From Leptolinea sp. (lineage in GTDB: Bacteria > Chloroflexota > Anaerolineae > Anaerolineales > Anaerolineaceae), in assembly GCA_022837205.1 (NCBI GenBank), contig JALHEL010000090.1, forward strand, positions 1 to 8,012: a stretch of DNA of 8,012 bases. Reading direction: 5' to 3'. The translations under genes were made by a program, and so were the position numbers. The first letter of the stretch is position 1. Each line of letters starts with the position of its first letter. The notes under the pieces were generated by a model. It was not told the origin of the DNA, ran no database searches, and worked only from the letters and a program-made list of their open reading frames with translations. This document shows positions 1-6,882 of the stretch, piece by piece.

Positions 1-82
1 AATCGATCCTAAGTCAATACCGTTGGTTGACGACGGCTTAATTCATCGGATAGAAGTAACAATGGGTGAAATCAAACAGTAA
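1..82 (+). CDS. 3' end of an unidentified plus-strand gene (partial)
   Basis: An open frame enters from the left edge (codons begin at base 2) and ends at TAA 80-82, giving 26 residues that finish LIHRIEVTMGEIKQ. A strong stem-loop terminator begins 3 bases after the stop, which is the best evidence that this is a real gene end rather than a chance frame. The fragment is mildly charged and has no membrane segment. It is too short for me to assign a family. It converges on the liv operon, and the insertion sequence lies between the two. Confidence 0.6.
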   Translation, partial: IDPKSIPLVDDGLIHRIEVTMGEIKQ

Positions 83-85
83 TCA

Positions 86-117
86 AAGAAACCCCATCAG
101 CAATGATGGGGTTTCTT
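86..117 (+). terminator. Intrinsic terminator of the leftmost gene
   Basis: A perfect 14-bp stem (AAGAAACCCCATCA at 86-99 pairing with 104-117) is closed by a GCAA tetraloop (100-103, GNRA type). The descending arm ends TTTCTT and begins right after the stop codon at 82. The T-tract is short and interrupted by C, but the stem is strong. The arms also carry A/T-rich ends for the other strand, so it may stop transcription leaving the transposase as well. Confidence 0.85.
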
Positions 118-120
118 CCC

Positions 121-134
121 GAGTTTTACAGTTG
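121..134 (+). repeat. Left terminal inverted repeat of the IS
   Basis: GAGTTTTACAGTTG is the exact reverse complement of 2018-2031. It lies beyond the 3' end of the transposase gene and starts 3 bases after the preceding host terminator stem ends. Confidence 0.85.
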
Positions 135-146
135 GAGAAAAACAAA

Positions 147-187
147 AACGCTCTAAATACGCCGAAAATACGGGTAAAAAGAGCGTT
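147..187 (-). terminator. Transposase terminator inside the IS
   Basis: Read on the minus strand, AACGCTCT (187-180) pairs with AGAGCGTT (154-147), and TTTGTTTTT follows. The 25-base interior can form a further short stem (158-163 with 172-176, one bulge). It lies 23 bases past the transposase stop, so it should end the transposase message within the element. Confidence 0.75.
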
Positions 188-210
188 CATTTCATTCAGA
201 AAAAGTATAT

Positions 211-1899
211 CTACCAGCGCATGATGTCTCCGATCGTTCCAAAAGTCGGAATTTCCGAAATGGATAAGGCTTTGATGATGGATGAGAAATCCTCATTGGA
301 TTGATTCTTGATATAAACAGCCTTTCTGTTTTTTCCCAAGTCGGGAAGGGTGGTCACGTTCGCTGAACGAAGGGCATCTTGGATCTTTTCAGTGGAAACA
401 GATAATCCTCTCTCGCTGAGCAAGTATTCCAGATACCGCTGAATGACCAATGCGAGATAACAGATGACGAAATGACCTTGAACACTGGTCGGTTTCTTCA
501 CAAAAATTGGTCGCGCTTCGAGATCTGTCTTCAAAACTCGGAAGCTTTCCTCAATTTTCCATAAACCGCCATACAAATCGAGTATCTGTTCATGAGACAA
601 ACTGTTATCCGAAGTCTGAATCCCATAATAGCCATCGAACATTTCATCCATCTCAACCTTCTTTTGATCAAAAACCGCGACCGGATCATCCAATAAACTC
701 AATTGGACATATTTCTTCCCGCCTTTCTTCATTTCGGCTTCCAATCGGCTTTTGGATTCCACCAACCGCAGCGATTTTTGGATCAGCCGTTCTCGATCGG
801 TGCGGTCTTTTGCCGCTCTTTTGGCCGACCAAGTCACCAATATCCGATCATCGAAATGGGTTCCTTTATCGTTCTTTGCATAAGCCAGAAACTTCCAGCG
901 AAAATCATCACCGACAGGAACATATTCTCTTTCATCCAAAATCTGTTGTCGGATCGATTGCGTGGCGGAGCGGACTTTGAATCCCACCACATAGTCAAAG
1001 CCTTCGTTTTTCAGAAACGCTAGATTTTCACCCGAGTTCAATCCCCGGTCAGCCGTCAGAATCATTTTTGTGATACCATAGCGTTTCTTCAAATCTTTCA
1101 TCACCGGAATCAACGTCTTGAAATCACTCGTATTCCCGGGAAATAAACTGTATGATATTGGTATGCCGGCTTGGTCAATCAGTAATCCCATCACCACTTG
1201 GACCTGATTGACTTTATTGTCTTTGGAATATCCGAATTTGGCTAAGTCATCGGCTGCCACCGATTCAAAATAATAGGTGGTTACGTCGTAAAATGCCACA
1301 CTCAAGGATCGATCCATTTTTCGGCTCAGTTGCTGATTCAGATACACCTCAAGATTCTCTTTCTCTTTCGCCAGAAAGGGTAAACATCGGTATACTTGTT
1401 CGATTTCCATCTCCCCTTGCCCGATGAATTGATCTTTCCTTTCATAGGAACGCTTCTTAGACGCCGGAGCCATCAGCCTGGACAGCACCAACATCTTGAC
1501 CACTGATCCTAAATCATAGCTGATCTTACTGTCCTTCTTTTGCCGGTATGCAAAGAATTGATCCAGTCGCATCTCTTCCCAGATCTTTTGGTAAATCCGG
1601 ACCCCGTAGTTCTGTACCGGAAATCCGGCGGATTCTTCCGTGCCGTCTTTCCCCTTCAACAGCTGCTCAACCTCTTTTTGAATCGCCGCCTCTTTCAGCT
1701 GTTTGTTTAGTTCTTTGGATTCCACACATTCCTTTTTCAGACGTTCAATGATCCCGGGTTCATTCTTTTCAAGAAGGTCCACTCGCCCTAAGTTCTTCAG
1801 GATTTTGGTCTTCGGTTTCTTGGTGATCGGATCCCGATAAGATTCGACGATTCTGGCATATTGATTCCCTCTGCTGACATAGACCTGAAGACTGCTCAT
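211..1899 (-). CDS. IS1634/IS4-family DDE transposase
   Basis: The product is a 562-residue transposase that would bind the element's inverted repeats and catalyse cut-and-paste or copy transposition. Catalytic candidates are visible: D205 in FYDVTTYYF, D284 in ILTADRGL, and E450 in WKIEESFRVLK. The last sits in a YREK-like array (Y443, E450, K457; L446 where R is usual). Residues about 1-90 form a charged DNA-binding-like N-terminus with a Lys/Glu-rich helix at 50-85. Residues 310-440 are an insertion between the second Asp and Glu, typical of the IS4/IS1634 fold. Length fits the IS1634 group (about 500-600). The start is the ATG at 1897-1899, with an AGGAGGGG ribosome site at 1903-1910. The frame is uninterrupted, so the enzyme looks functional. 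I cannot name the exact IS without a database. Confidence 0.93.
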   Translation of the reverse strand: MSSLQVYVSRGNQYARIVESYRDPITKKPKTKILKNLGRVDLLEKNEPGIIERLKKECVESKELNKQLKEAAIQKEVEQLLKGKDGTEESAGFPVQNYGVRIYQKIWEEMRLDQFFAYRQKKDSKISYDLGSVVKMLVLSRLMAPASKKRSYERKDQFIGQGEMEIEQVYRCLPFLAKEKENLEVYLNQQLSRKMDRSLSVAFYDVTTYYFESVAADDLAKFGYSKDNKVNQVQVVMGLLIDQAGIPISYSLFPGNTSDFKTLIPVMKDLKKRYGITKMILTADRGLNSGENLAFLKNEGFDYVVGFKVRSATQSIRQQILDEREYVPVGDDFRWKFLAYAKNDKGTHFDDRILVTWSAKRAAKDRTDRERLIQKSLRLVESKSRLEAEMKKGGKKYVQLSLLDDPVAVFDQKKVEMDEMFDGYYGIQTSDNSLSHEQILDLYGGLWKIEESFRVLKTDLEARPIFVKKPTSVQGHFVICYLALVIQRYLEYLLSERGLSVSTEKIQDALRSANVTTLPDLGKNRKAVYIKNQSNEDFSSIIKALSISEIPTFGTIGDIMRW

Positions 1900-1922
1900 T
1901 TTCCCCTCCTGTTCATTTCTTT

Positions 1923-1951
1923 ATTATAACATAATACTATTAGATATACAA
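1923..1951 (-). promoter_or_regulatory. Transposase promoter (extended -10)
   Basis: On the minus strand there is a perfect TATAAT (1928-1923) preceded by TGT, an extended -10. A TTGTAT -35-like hexamer (1951-1946) lies 17 bases upstream. The -35 matches only in TTG, which the extended -10 would compensate. The start codon follows 23 bases after the -10, with AGGAGGGG between, so the leader would be very short. Confidence 0.7.
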
Positions 1952-1964
1952 TACCCAATAACAA

Positions 1965-1987
1965 AAAAGTGACATTTTGCCACTTTT
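1965..1987 (-). terminator. Small stem-loop upstream of the transposase promoter
   Basis: A 7-bp stem (AAAAGTG at 1965-1971 with CACTTTT at 1981-1987) encloses a 9-base loop. On the minus strand it is followed by TTTTTTGTT (overlapping the stem end), so it resembles a weak intrinsic terminator. It sits inside the IS between the right inverted repeat and the transposase promoter. There it could block transcription entering from the liv operon. The stem has only two G-C pairs plus A/T, so termination strength is doubtful. Confidence 0.4.
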
Positions 1988-2017
1988 CCCGACAAATTTT
2001 CCGTTATTCGTCCAACT

Positions 2018-2031
2018 CAACTGTAAAACTC
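2018..2031 (-). repeat. Right terminal inverted repeat of the IS
   Basis: CAACTGTAAAACTC is the exact reverse complement of the left repeat at 121-134. It lies on the transposase-promoter side of the element, 3 bases from the T-tract of the liv operon terminator. Confidence 0.85.
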
Positions 2032-2034
2032 AGG

Positions 2035-2068
2035 AAAAAAGAGCGGAAATTTCCGCTCTCTCTTTTTT
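2035..2068 (-). terminator. Terminator of the liv operon
   Basis: A perfect 18-base palindrome (2041-2058, core GCGGAAATTTCCGC) starts 25 bases past the livF stop. On the minus strand it is followed at once by TTTTTT (2040-2035), giving a strong intrinsic terminator. A second T6 at 2063-2068 on the plus side, set off by CTCTC, means it could also work on plus-strand transcripts. Confidence 0.88.
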
Positions 2069-2083
2069 GTGCCGAGAATTCCG

Positions 2084-2833
2084 TTAAAAATAATATTCGC
2101 CTTTGTTACGTTTTTCTTCTTCCGACTCTCCGCCCAAATAAGCTGCCTGAACCTTCGGATCATTCATCAACTCTTCACCCGTACCGTTTAGCACAATCTC
2201 ACCGGTTTCAAGCACATAACCGCGATCGGCAATCGCCAAGGCCATTTGTGCATTTTGCTCGACCAGTAAGATGCTGGTGCCTCGCTGATTGATATCAAAG
2301 ATAATATCAAAAATCTGTTCAACCAAAATCGGCGAAAGTCCCATGGAGGGTTCATCCAGCAGCATTAAATCGGGATGTCCCATCAGACCTCTGGCTATCG
2401 CAAGCATTTGTTGCTCGCCCCCGGAAAGCGTACCGCCGGGTTGATTTCGCCGTTCTTTGAGACGCGGGAAAAGCTGAAAAATATTTTCCATATCTCGATT
2501 AACCGAAGCTTTGTTATTATTTAGGAAAGCGCCCATCTCCAGATTTTCCTGAACGGTCATTTTTGGAAAAATATGGCGGCCTTCCGGAACCTGAACAATC
2601 CCTTTTTGGACGATGATATCCGTACCCAAACCGATTAATTCCTCGTCTTGATAAATGATCGAACCGCCGCTTGTCTGAACCAACCCCGATATCGAATTGA
2701 GAGTGGAGCTTTTTCCGGCTCCGTTTCCGCCGATAAGCGCCACGATTTCACCTTTTTGGACAGTCAGAGAAATGCCTTTTAAAGCATGAATTGCGCGATA
2801 ATGAACATGCAGATCTTTGATTTCAAAATACAT
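2084..2833 (-). CDS. livF: Branched-chain amino acid ABC transporter ATPase LivF
   Basis: The product is 249 residues, the usual LivF size. It is a cytoplasmic nucleotide-binding subunit pairing with LivG to drive the LivH/LivM permease. Walker A is GGNGAGKS (35-42), the signature is LSGGEQQ (136-142), and Walker B with the catalytic Glu is LMLLDEP (156-162, E161). The His-switch position reads LLVEQNA (Q193), which is normal for LivF. The N-terminus (YFEIKDLHVHYRAIHALKG) is classic LivF. I start it at ATG 2831-2833 rather than the in-frame ATG at 2893. The shorter form begins where family members do, has AAGGA a few bases upstream, and avoids a 47-base overlap with livG. It is the last gene of the operon and has no frame damage. 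Confidence 0.93.
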   Translation of the reverse strand: MYFEIKDLHVHYRAIHALKGISLTVQKGEIVALIGGNGAGKSSTLNSISGLVQTSGGSIIYQDEELIGLGTDIIVQKGIVQVPEGRHIFPKMTVQENLEMGAFLNNNKASVNRDMENIFQLFPRLKERRNQPGGTLSGGEQQMLAIARGLMGHPDLMLLDEPSMGLSPILVEQIFDIIFDINQRGTSILLVEQNAQMALAIADRGYVLETGEIVLNGTGEELMNDPKVQAAYLGGESEEEKRNKGEYYF

Positions 2834-2846
2834 ACATCTTTCCTTA

Positions 2847-3680
2847 TTAACTCTGATGAACTTTTTCCGACTTGCGTTTTGAATATTTTTCAATCACATT
2901 TTTTGTTCCCGAACCCAAGTAAGCTTCGATTACTCTCTGATCTTTTTGGATTTCTTCGGGACTGCCCTCCGCGATTCGTTCTCCGTGGTCCAGCACAAGG
3001 ATGGAATCTGAAATATTCATCACTACTTTCATATCATGTTCAATCAGGACAATTGTGATCTTTAATTCAGACCGAAGGGTATTGATTAATTCGATCATCG
3101 CTTTGGTTTCATGAGGATTCATGCCGGCACAAGGCTCATCGAGTAATAAAAGATGCGGATTGTTTCCCAAAGCCCGGGCAATTTCCAAACGCCGTTGTGC
3201 ACCATAAGGTAGATTCTTTGCCAAATCATCTGCATAAGCACTCAAGCCGACAAATTCGAGCAAATTGCTGGCTTTTTGAATGGATTGTTTCTCTTCGCGG
3301 CGATTTCGATAAGTCTGTAAAACGGCATCCAAACAATTGGCATGTAAACGGGGCTGTTGCCCGATCATAACGTTTTCCATGACAGTCATGTTTGAAAACA
3401 AACGAATATTTTGATACGTTCGTGATATTCCCATATCGGCGATTTCATCTGTCGGAATACCGTTGATTGGCCTTTCCTGAAACAAAACAACGCCGCTGTT
3501 GATCGAATAAAAACCGGAAATACAATTGAAAAATGTCGTTTTTCCCGCACCGTTTGGTCCGATAATGCTGATGATGGATTGATAGGGAACCTGTAAACTG
3601 ACATTGTTTACAGCTGTAAGCCCGCCAAAGGTAATGGTTATATTTTGGGCTTCCAGAACATAAGGTGGTTTCCGAGTCAT
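2847..3680 (-). CDS. livG: Branched-chain amino acid ABC transporter ATPase LivG
   Basis: The product is 277 residues, slightly longer than the typical 250-260 because of a basic C-terminal tail (about 258-277). It is the second cytoplasmic ATPase of the transporter. Walker A is GPNGAGKT (41-48), the Q-loop lies in RTYQNIRLF (Q90), and the signature is LPYGAQRRLEIARAL (157-171), the LivG variant of LSGGQ. Walker B is LLLLDEP (177-183, E182) and the switch His is H215 in LIEHDMKVV. The NMTVMENVMIG segment after the Q-loop separates LivG from LivF. The start ATG 3678-3680 overlaps the livM stop (ATGA), with GGAGG at 3691-3695, so coupled translation is likely. livF follows after 13 bases. The gene is intact. 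Confidence 0.94.
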   Translation of the reverse strand: MTRKPPYVLEAQNITITFGGLTAVNNVSLQVPYQSIISIIGPNGAGKTTFFNCISGFYSINSGVVLFQERPINGIPTDEIADMGISRTYQNIRLFSNMTVMENVMIGQQPRLHANCLDAVLQTYRNRREEKQSIQKASNLLEFVGLSAYADDLAKNLPYGAQRRLEIARALGNNPHLLLLDEPCAGMNPHETKAMIELINTLRSELKITIVLIEHDMKVVMNISDSILVLDHGERIAEGSPEEIQKDQRVIEAYLGSGTKNVIEKYSKRKSEKVHQS

Positions 3681-5257
3681 GGTTTAAGATCCTCCTTTAA
3701 TACTTCAAGAGATTCGGGTTTCACCGCCAACTTTCTGCGTTTGGCAGGTAAGAGCCCTTCCGGCCGGATGACCATCATGATGATTAAGAGAGCACCGAAA
3801 ACGAGCATACGATAATTATCCAGGTCACGTAACAATTCCGGTAACCCTTTAATAATGAAGGCGCCCAGTAACGCCCCCGGGATGGAACCCATACCGCCGA
3901 TCACAACGACGGCTAAAGCGTTAACCGAAACCATGAAAGCGTATTCATTCGGACCCGTATAGGTATTTCTCGATACATAAATCGCTCCGGCTGCTCCCGC
4001 GATAATTGCTCCGATCACAATCGCAAGCACTTTATAAAAGCTGGTGGTGACCCCGCATGCCTGAGCGACGGTTTCGTCTTCCCGCATCGCTTCCCATGAA
4101 CGTCCTATTCTTGAATATTGCAGTCTGTAAACAATATAAATCACGACAAGCAAGCTGATAATAATCAGATAAAGAAACCAGACATTTTCCTCTAACGGCT
4201 TTCCCAAAATTTTTACCAGAAACGCAGGCTGATGAGGTTGCCCGATATCTTTTACACCTTGAGGGCCGCCGGTATAATCGGCAAGAATATTGCTATTTAT
4301 CAGAATTCGAATAATCTCGGCAAACCCGAGGGTTACGATCGCTAAATAGTCACCCCGCAGATTCATAACCGGTAATCCGACCAATAAGCCTCCGATTCCG
4401 GAACTGATTAAAGCGATGATAAATGCCGGAATGAAGCTCATTTCGATCCCCAACGGTTTTGGCGCGGTCAACAATGCAAAAGTATAGGCTCCGATCGCAT
4501 AAAAGGCCGCATAACCGAAAACCAGTTGTCCGGACAATCCGACGATCAAATTCAAGCCGAGGCCTAAAATGGCATAAATAAATACGATTCCTAATACGGA
4601 AATAGTATAAGCATTGATGATCATCGGCAAGGCGAAAATAAAAATGACGACGAATACGATGAAAAGCTTTTTGATAATCGGGTGTTTTTCACACTTTTTC
4701 TGAATTTGTAGGTTGTTATATCCCTTTTTCAGGGATCGGAAAACTCCGTTCAACTTACTCGCTTTTTGGATGACGATACTGGCAAATGCCCCTAAAACGG
4801 CTCCGCCGACTGTGGTAGCCATATAAATGCGGATCGCGTTATTGATATCGGTTTGGAAGAGAAAATTTCGAATCACATCCGGAGAAAGCGCGTCCAGATA
4901 TTTACGCAGATCAACCCCATTATTGAGATAATTTCCGAGGATTGCGTTCAGTGTCGAAACCAAGATTCCCGATACAAGTCCCGATACCAAACCGGAAACC
5001 AGCACTTTGATCACAGCGGATTTTTCATTCGCAAGATGATTTTTACGGACAAATGATGCCGTCGATAAGAATAAAATTAATCCGATAATGACAATCATAT
5101 AAGTCGGATTGACTTCTTTGACTTTTTTATCACTTACAAACATTTTTTCGAGGATGACAGCAATTGTGGATGTGAAATTGATCATTTCGAAAAATATTAA
5201 AATAACGCCGGCAACCAATCCGTTTTTTACGGCTTTCGACAATAATTTATTCATCAT
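3677..5257 (-). CDS. livM: Branched-chain amino acid ABC transporter permease LivM, with extra N-terminal membrane domain
   Basis: The product is a 526-residue inner-membrane permease. The LivM core spans about 197-505. It opens with the hallmark stretch around LGLGLNLIVGLSGQLVFGYA (231-250) and has RGDYLAIVTLGFAEIIR (301-317) and TGGPQGV. The coupling-loop-like SWEAMREDETVAQACGV (387-403) contacts the ATPases, and GGMGSIPGALLGAFI (454-468) and IRPEGLLP (497-504) follow. Most LivM proteins are about 300-420 residues; here about 195 residues precede the core. They contain hydrophobic segments near 12-38, 52-70, 82-108 and 143-165, a polar loop (109-140), and a Gly-rich SGLVSGLVSG repeat (88-97). 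I do not recognise that region. The first ATG (5255-5257) is preferred: it overlaps the livH stop as ATGA and has GGAG just upstream; a second ATG follows directly. The gene is intact. Confidence 0.92.
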   Translation of the reverse strand: MMNKLLSKAVKNGLVAGVILIFFEMINFTSTIAVILEKMFVSDKKVKEVNPTYMIVIIGLILFLSTASFVRKNHLANEKSAVIKVLVSGLVSGLVSGILVSTLNAILGNYLNNGVDLRKYLDALSPDVIRNFLFQTDINNAIRIYMATTVGGAVLGAFASIVIQKASKLNGVFRSLKKGYNNLQIQKKCEKHPIIKKLFIVFVVIFIFALPMIINAYTISVLGIVFIYAILGLGLNLIVGLSGQLVFGYAAFYAIGAYTFALLTAPKPLGIEMSFIPAFIIALISSGIGGLLVGLPVMNLRGDYLAIVTLGFAEIIRILINSNILADYTGGPQGVKDIGQPHQPAFLVKILGKPLEENVWFLYLIIISLLVVIYIVYRLQYSRIGRSWEAMREDETVAQACGVTTSFYKVLAIVIGAIIAGAAGAIYVSRNTYTGPNEYAFMVSVNALAVVVIGGMGSIPGALLGAFIIKGLPELLRDLDNYRMLVFGALLIIMMVIRPEGLLPAKRRKLAVKPESLEVLKEDLKP

Positions 5258-6357
5258 ACTTTCTCCACATTCGATGCTGATTTACCAAATAACCCCGACG
5301 GTTTCAAAATCAAAACCAGAATTAATATCGTAAAGGAAATCACATCTTTTAACTGGAAATCGATTCCGAGAAAAGCGGGTCCGACGGATTCGACAATTCC
5401 CAAAATCATTCCTCCCGCCATCGCTCCCGGGATGTTTCCGATTCCGCCGAGTACCGCAGCAGTGAAGGCTTTTATGCCGGGAAGGAATCCGACATAGTGG
5501 TTGAAAATACCGTTATGGAGCCCCCACATAACACCGGCTGCTCCCGCCAAAAAACCGCTGATCAAAAAAGTTTGGCTGGTAACGCGATCCAAATTGATTC
5601 CCATCAGTTGCGCGGTAGCTTTATCTTGAGAAACGGCACGAATGGATTTTCCCAATTTTGTTTTTTGAACGAAAAAGTATAACGCGATCATTAATAGGAT
5701 CGCCAAGACGAGGCTGAAAATACCGGTTTTGGTAATAATGATCATCCCGTCTTCCATATTAATATTCAATCCGGAACCCCGTGAAAGTATTTCCGGGTTT
5801 TTATAGGTTTTTTTATTCGGCCCAAACATGATTTGGGCGGCCGTTTCAAGAAAAATAGACGCTCCGACTGCACTGATCAGGGGGGCGAGTCGAACATGAG
5901 AGTTTCGCAGCGGACGATAAGCTATTTTTTCCAAAAAATATCCGCTGACGGTGGCGACCCCGGTCCCCATCAAAAATGCAAGGATGATCGATAAAATGGG
6001 ATAAACATTTAAAAAGTTACTGTCGCCGATTGTCAGGAAGTCGAGATATTCAAAAGTAAAATATCCCGCAAAACAACCCAACATCATAATATCTCCGTGT
6101 GCAAAGTTAATCAGCATCATCACACCATAAACCAACGTGTATCCGATGGCGATCAAAGCATACATGCCGCCGACAATCAACCCGGTATTGATAAATCCCA
6201 ACCAATAAACAGGCCCGTATTCCGGGCGGATGATTTGGATAATCAGGCGATATACAAGGAATACACCGGCACAGATTCCGACAATAAGCCGAAGCCAGTT
6301 AATTCTATTGACTTTCGTTTTCTGTATGGTTGTTGGTGTGCTTTTATCTGCATCCAT
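5254..6357 (-). CDS. livH: Branched-chain amino acid ABC transporter permease LivH
   Basis: The product is a 367-residue inner-membrane permease that forms the translocation path with LivM. Family landmarks include GGMYALIAIGYTLVYGVM (63-80) followed by NFAHGDIMMLG (84-94). The cytoplasmic coupling loop is RAVSQDKATAQLMGINLDRV (240-259), and GIKAFTAAVLGGIGNIPGA (294-312) and KPSGLFGK (352-359) follow. It is longer than the usual 290-310 residues because of a polar N-terminus (1-20) plus an extra hydrophobic segment (22-42) and a loop before the first conserved helix. The start is ATG 6355-6357; the nearest ribosome site, AAGGAG at 6370-6375, sits 12 bases away, which is long. Its stop overlaps the livM start. 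It is separated from livK by 279 bases with stem-loops. Confidence 0.93.
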   Translation of the reverse strand: MDADKSTPTTIQKTKVNRINWLRLIVGICAGVFLVYRLIIQIIRPEYGPVYWLGFINTGLIVGGMYALIAIGYTLVYGVMMLINFAHGDIMMLGCFAGYFTFEYLDFLTIGDSNFLNVYPILSIILAFLMGTGVATVSGYFLEKIAYRPLRNSHVRLAPLISAVGASIFLETAAQIMFGPNKKTYKNPEILSRGSGLNINMEDGMIIITKTGIFSLVLAILLMIALYFFVQKTKLGKSIRAVSQDKATAQLMGINLDRVTSQTFLISGFLAGAAGVMWGLHNGIFNHYVGFLPGIKAFTAAVLGGIGNIPGAMAGGMILGIVESVGPAFLGIDFQLKDVISFTILILVLILKPSGLFGKSASNVEKV

Positions 6358-6377
6358 ATAAGATTATGACTCCTTAT

Positions 6378-6430
6378 CTGATCCGTATTGTTTTTATAAA
6401 GTTAATAGGAAAGTTTTAATTTCGGATCAG
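6378..6430 (-). repeat. Inverted repeat in the livH leader
   Basis: Two perfect 8-base arms, CTGATCCG (6378-6385) and CGGATCAG (6423-6430), are separated by 37 AT-rich bases. In the livH message the downstream arm ends 2 bases before the AAGGAG ribosome site, so folding would place a stem against it. The AT-rich interior on the minus strand has TATAAA-like -10 candidates but no convincing -35, so I do not call a livH promoter. The function is unknown and chance is possible. Confidence 0.3.
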
Positions 6431-6542
6431 TTATATTTCCTTGTCATTATTTCAGATTTCGATTGGGGTTTATTCTATCATTTGCCTTTTCTTGTTGTGC
6501 GGAATTTCGAATAACTGATGACTGAAATAATTACTCTACAAT

Positions 6543-6592
6543 GAAAAAGTGCCTTTCCTCGAAGCCGATTCAGGCAGGAAAGACACTTTTTC
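6543..6592 (-). terminator. Long stem-loop between livK and livH (terminator or attenuator)
   Basis: GAAAAAGTG (6543-6551) pairs with CACTTTTTC (6584-6592). After one C/A mismatch, CTTTCCT (6553-6559) pairs with AGGAAAG (6576-6582), and the 16-base top can add a GCC/GGC stem. On the minus strand the stem ends CACTTTTTC, giving a T5 tract within the stem foot. Placed 44 bases after the livK stop and before livH, it fits a partial terminator or a 3' end stabiliser that yields more livK message than permease message. This is a common arrangement for binding-protein genes. Confidence 0.6.
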
Positions 6593-6595
6593 TGT

Positions 6596-6621
6596 CCCGC
6601 TTCTGATTTTATCGGAGCGGG
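6596..6621 (-). other. Second stem-loop just after livK
   Basis: CCCGCT (6596-6601) pairs with AGCGGG (6616-6621), and GAT/ATC can close the interior (6605-6607 with 6611-6613). It starts 15 bases after the original livK stop at 6637-6639 and lacks a T-tract of its own. In tandem with the 6543-6592 stem it probably stabilises the livK 3' end. Confidence 0.5.
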
Positions 6622-6636
6622 AATGACTTTGATTAA

Positions 6637-6882
6637 TTATTTTGCGACGACCCACTTGCCGTCTTTGACAACATAGAATGTCGGGCCGGAGGCATTGCAT
6701 TCACCGTTTTCACTGCAGGTGATTTCGCCCGTTATTCCCTGGAAACCGGAAGTTGATCGGACAGCTTTGACCAAATCCGCACGCGGAACGTACAGATTTC
6801 CGTCATCGCCGACAAAAGATACTTCACTGATCTGTTTGGCAAGAACCTGAATAACATCATAAGCGAACCAGCTTTCTCGATG
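6637..6882 (-). pseudogene. livK: Out-of-frame C-terminal part of livK
   Basis: In a frame different from the upstream part of livK, the minus strand reads HRESWFAYDVIQVLAKQ and then a typical binding-protein C-terminus: NLYVPRADLVKAV, FQGITGEITCSENGEC, TFYVVKDGKWVVAK, then stop TAA at 6637-6639. WFAYDV..VLA and (F)QGITGEI are the expected motifs of the second lobe and end of LivK-type proteins. This is therefore the natural 3' end of the gene, about 80 codons, displaced from the frame used upstream. No start codon or ribosome site belongs to this piece. The change of frame falls near 6871-6882. The segment normally found between the two parts seems absent, so a deletion is more likely than a one-base slip. 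Confidence 0.85.

Larger units (their letters stand above)
121..2031 (-). mobile_element. Complete insertion sequence, IS1634/IS4-like, about 1.9 kb
   Basis: The element is bounded by perfect 14-bp inverted repeats beginning GAGTTTTACAG at 121-134 and 2018-2031. Similarity continues outward for a few bases (CCC/CCT before GAG), so the true tips may be 118-120 and 2032-2034. It contains one transposase gene with its own promoter, ribosome site and terminator. Length, single long DDE open frame and repeat size fit the IS1634 group. I see no direct target duplication: the left flank reads TTTCTTCCC and the right flank AGGAAAAAAG. This suggests an old insertion, a flanking rearrangement, or tips that lie slightly elsewhere. 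The transposase is intact, so the copy may be active. Confidence 0.85.

Noticed and set aside
507..980. Plus-strand open frames opposite the transposase and liv genes
   Set aside because: They lie antisense to clear genes, have no ribosome sites and give low-complexity or odd compositions; they are shadows of the real coding strand.
2250..2262. Loss of the switch histidine in LivF (Gln at 193)
   Set aside because: LLVEQNA at this position is the normal LivF sequence, so it is not a defect.
2834..2893. Longer livF start giving a 269-residue product
   Set aside because: The extra 20 residues are basic and unlike LivF, overlap the livG 3' end, and have no ribosome site; the ATG at 2831-2833 has AAGGA upstream and matches the family N-terminus.
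6868..6882. Programmed -1 frameshift in livK
   Set aside because: There is no slippery heptamer in the zero frame at the junction, no known use of recoding in this family, and the missing protein segment points to a deletion.
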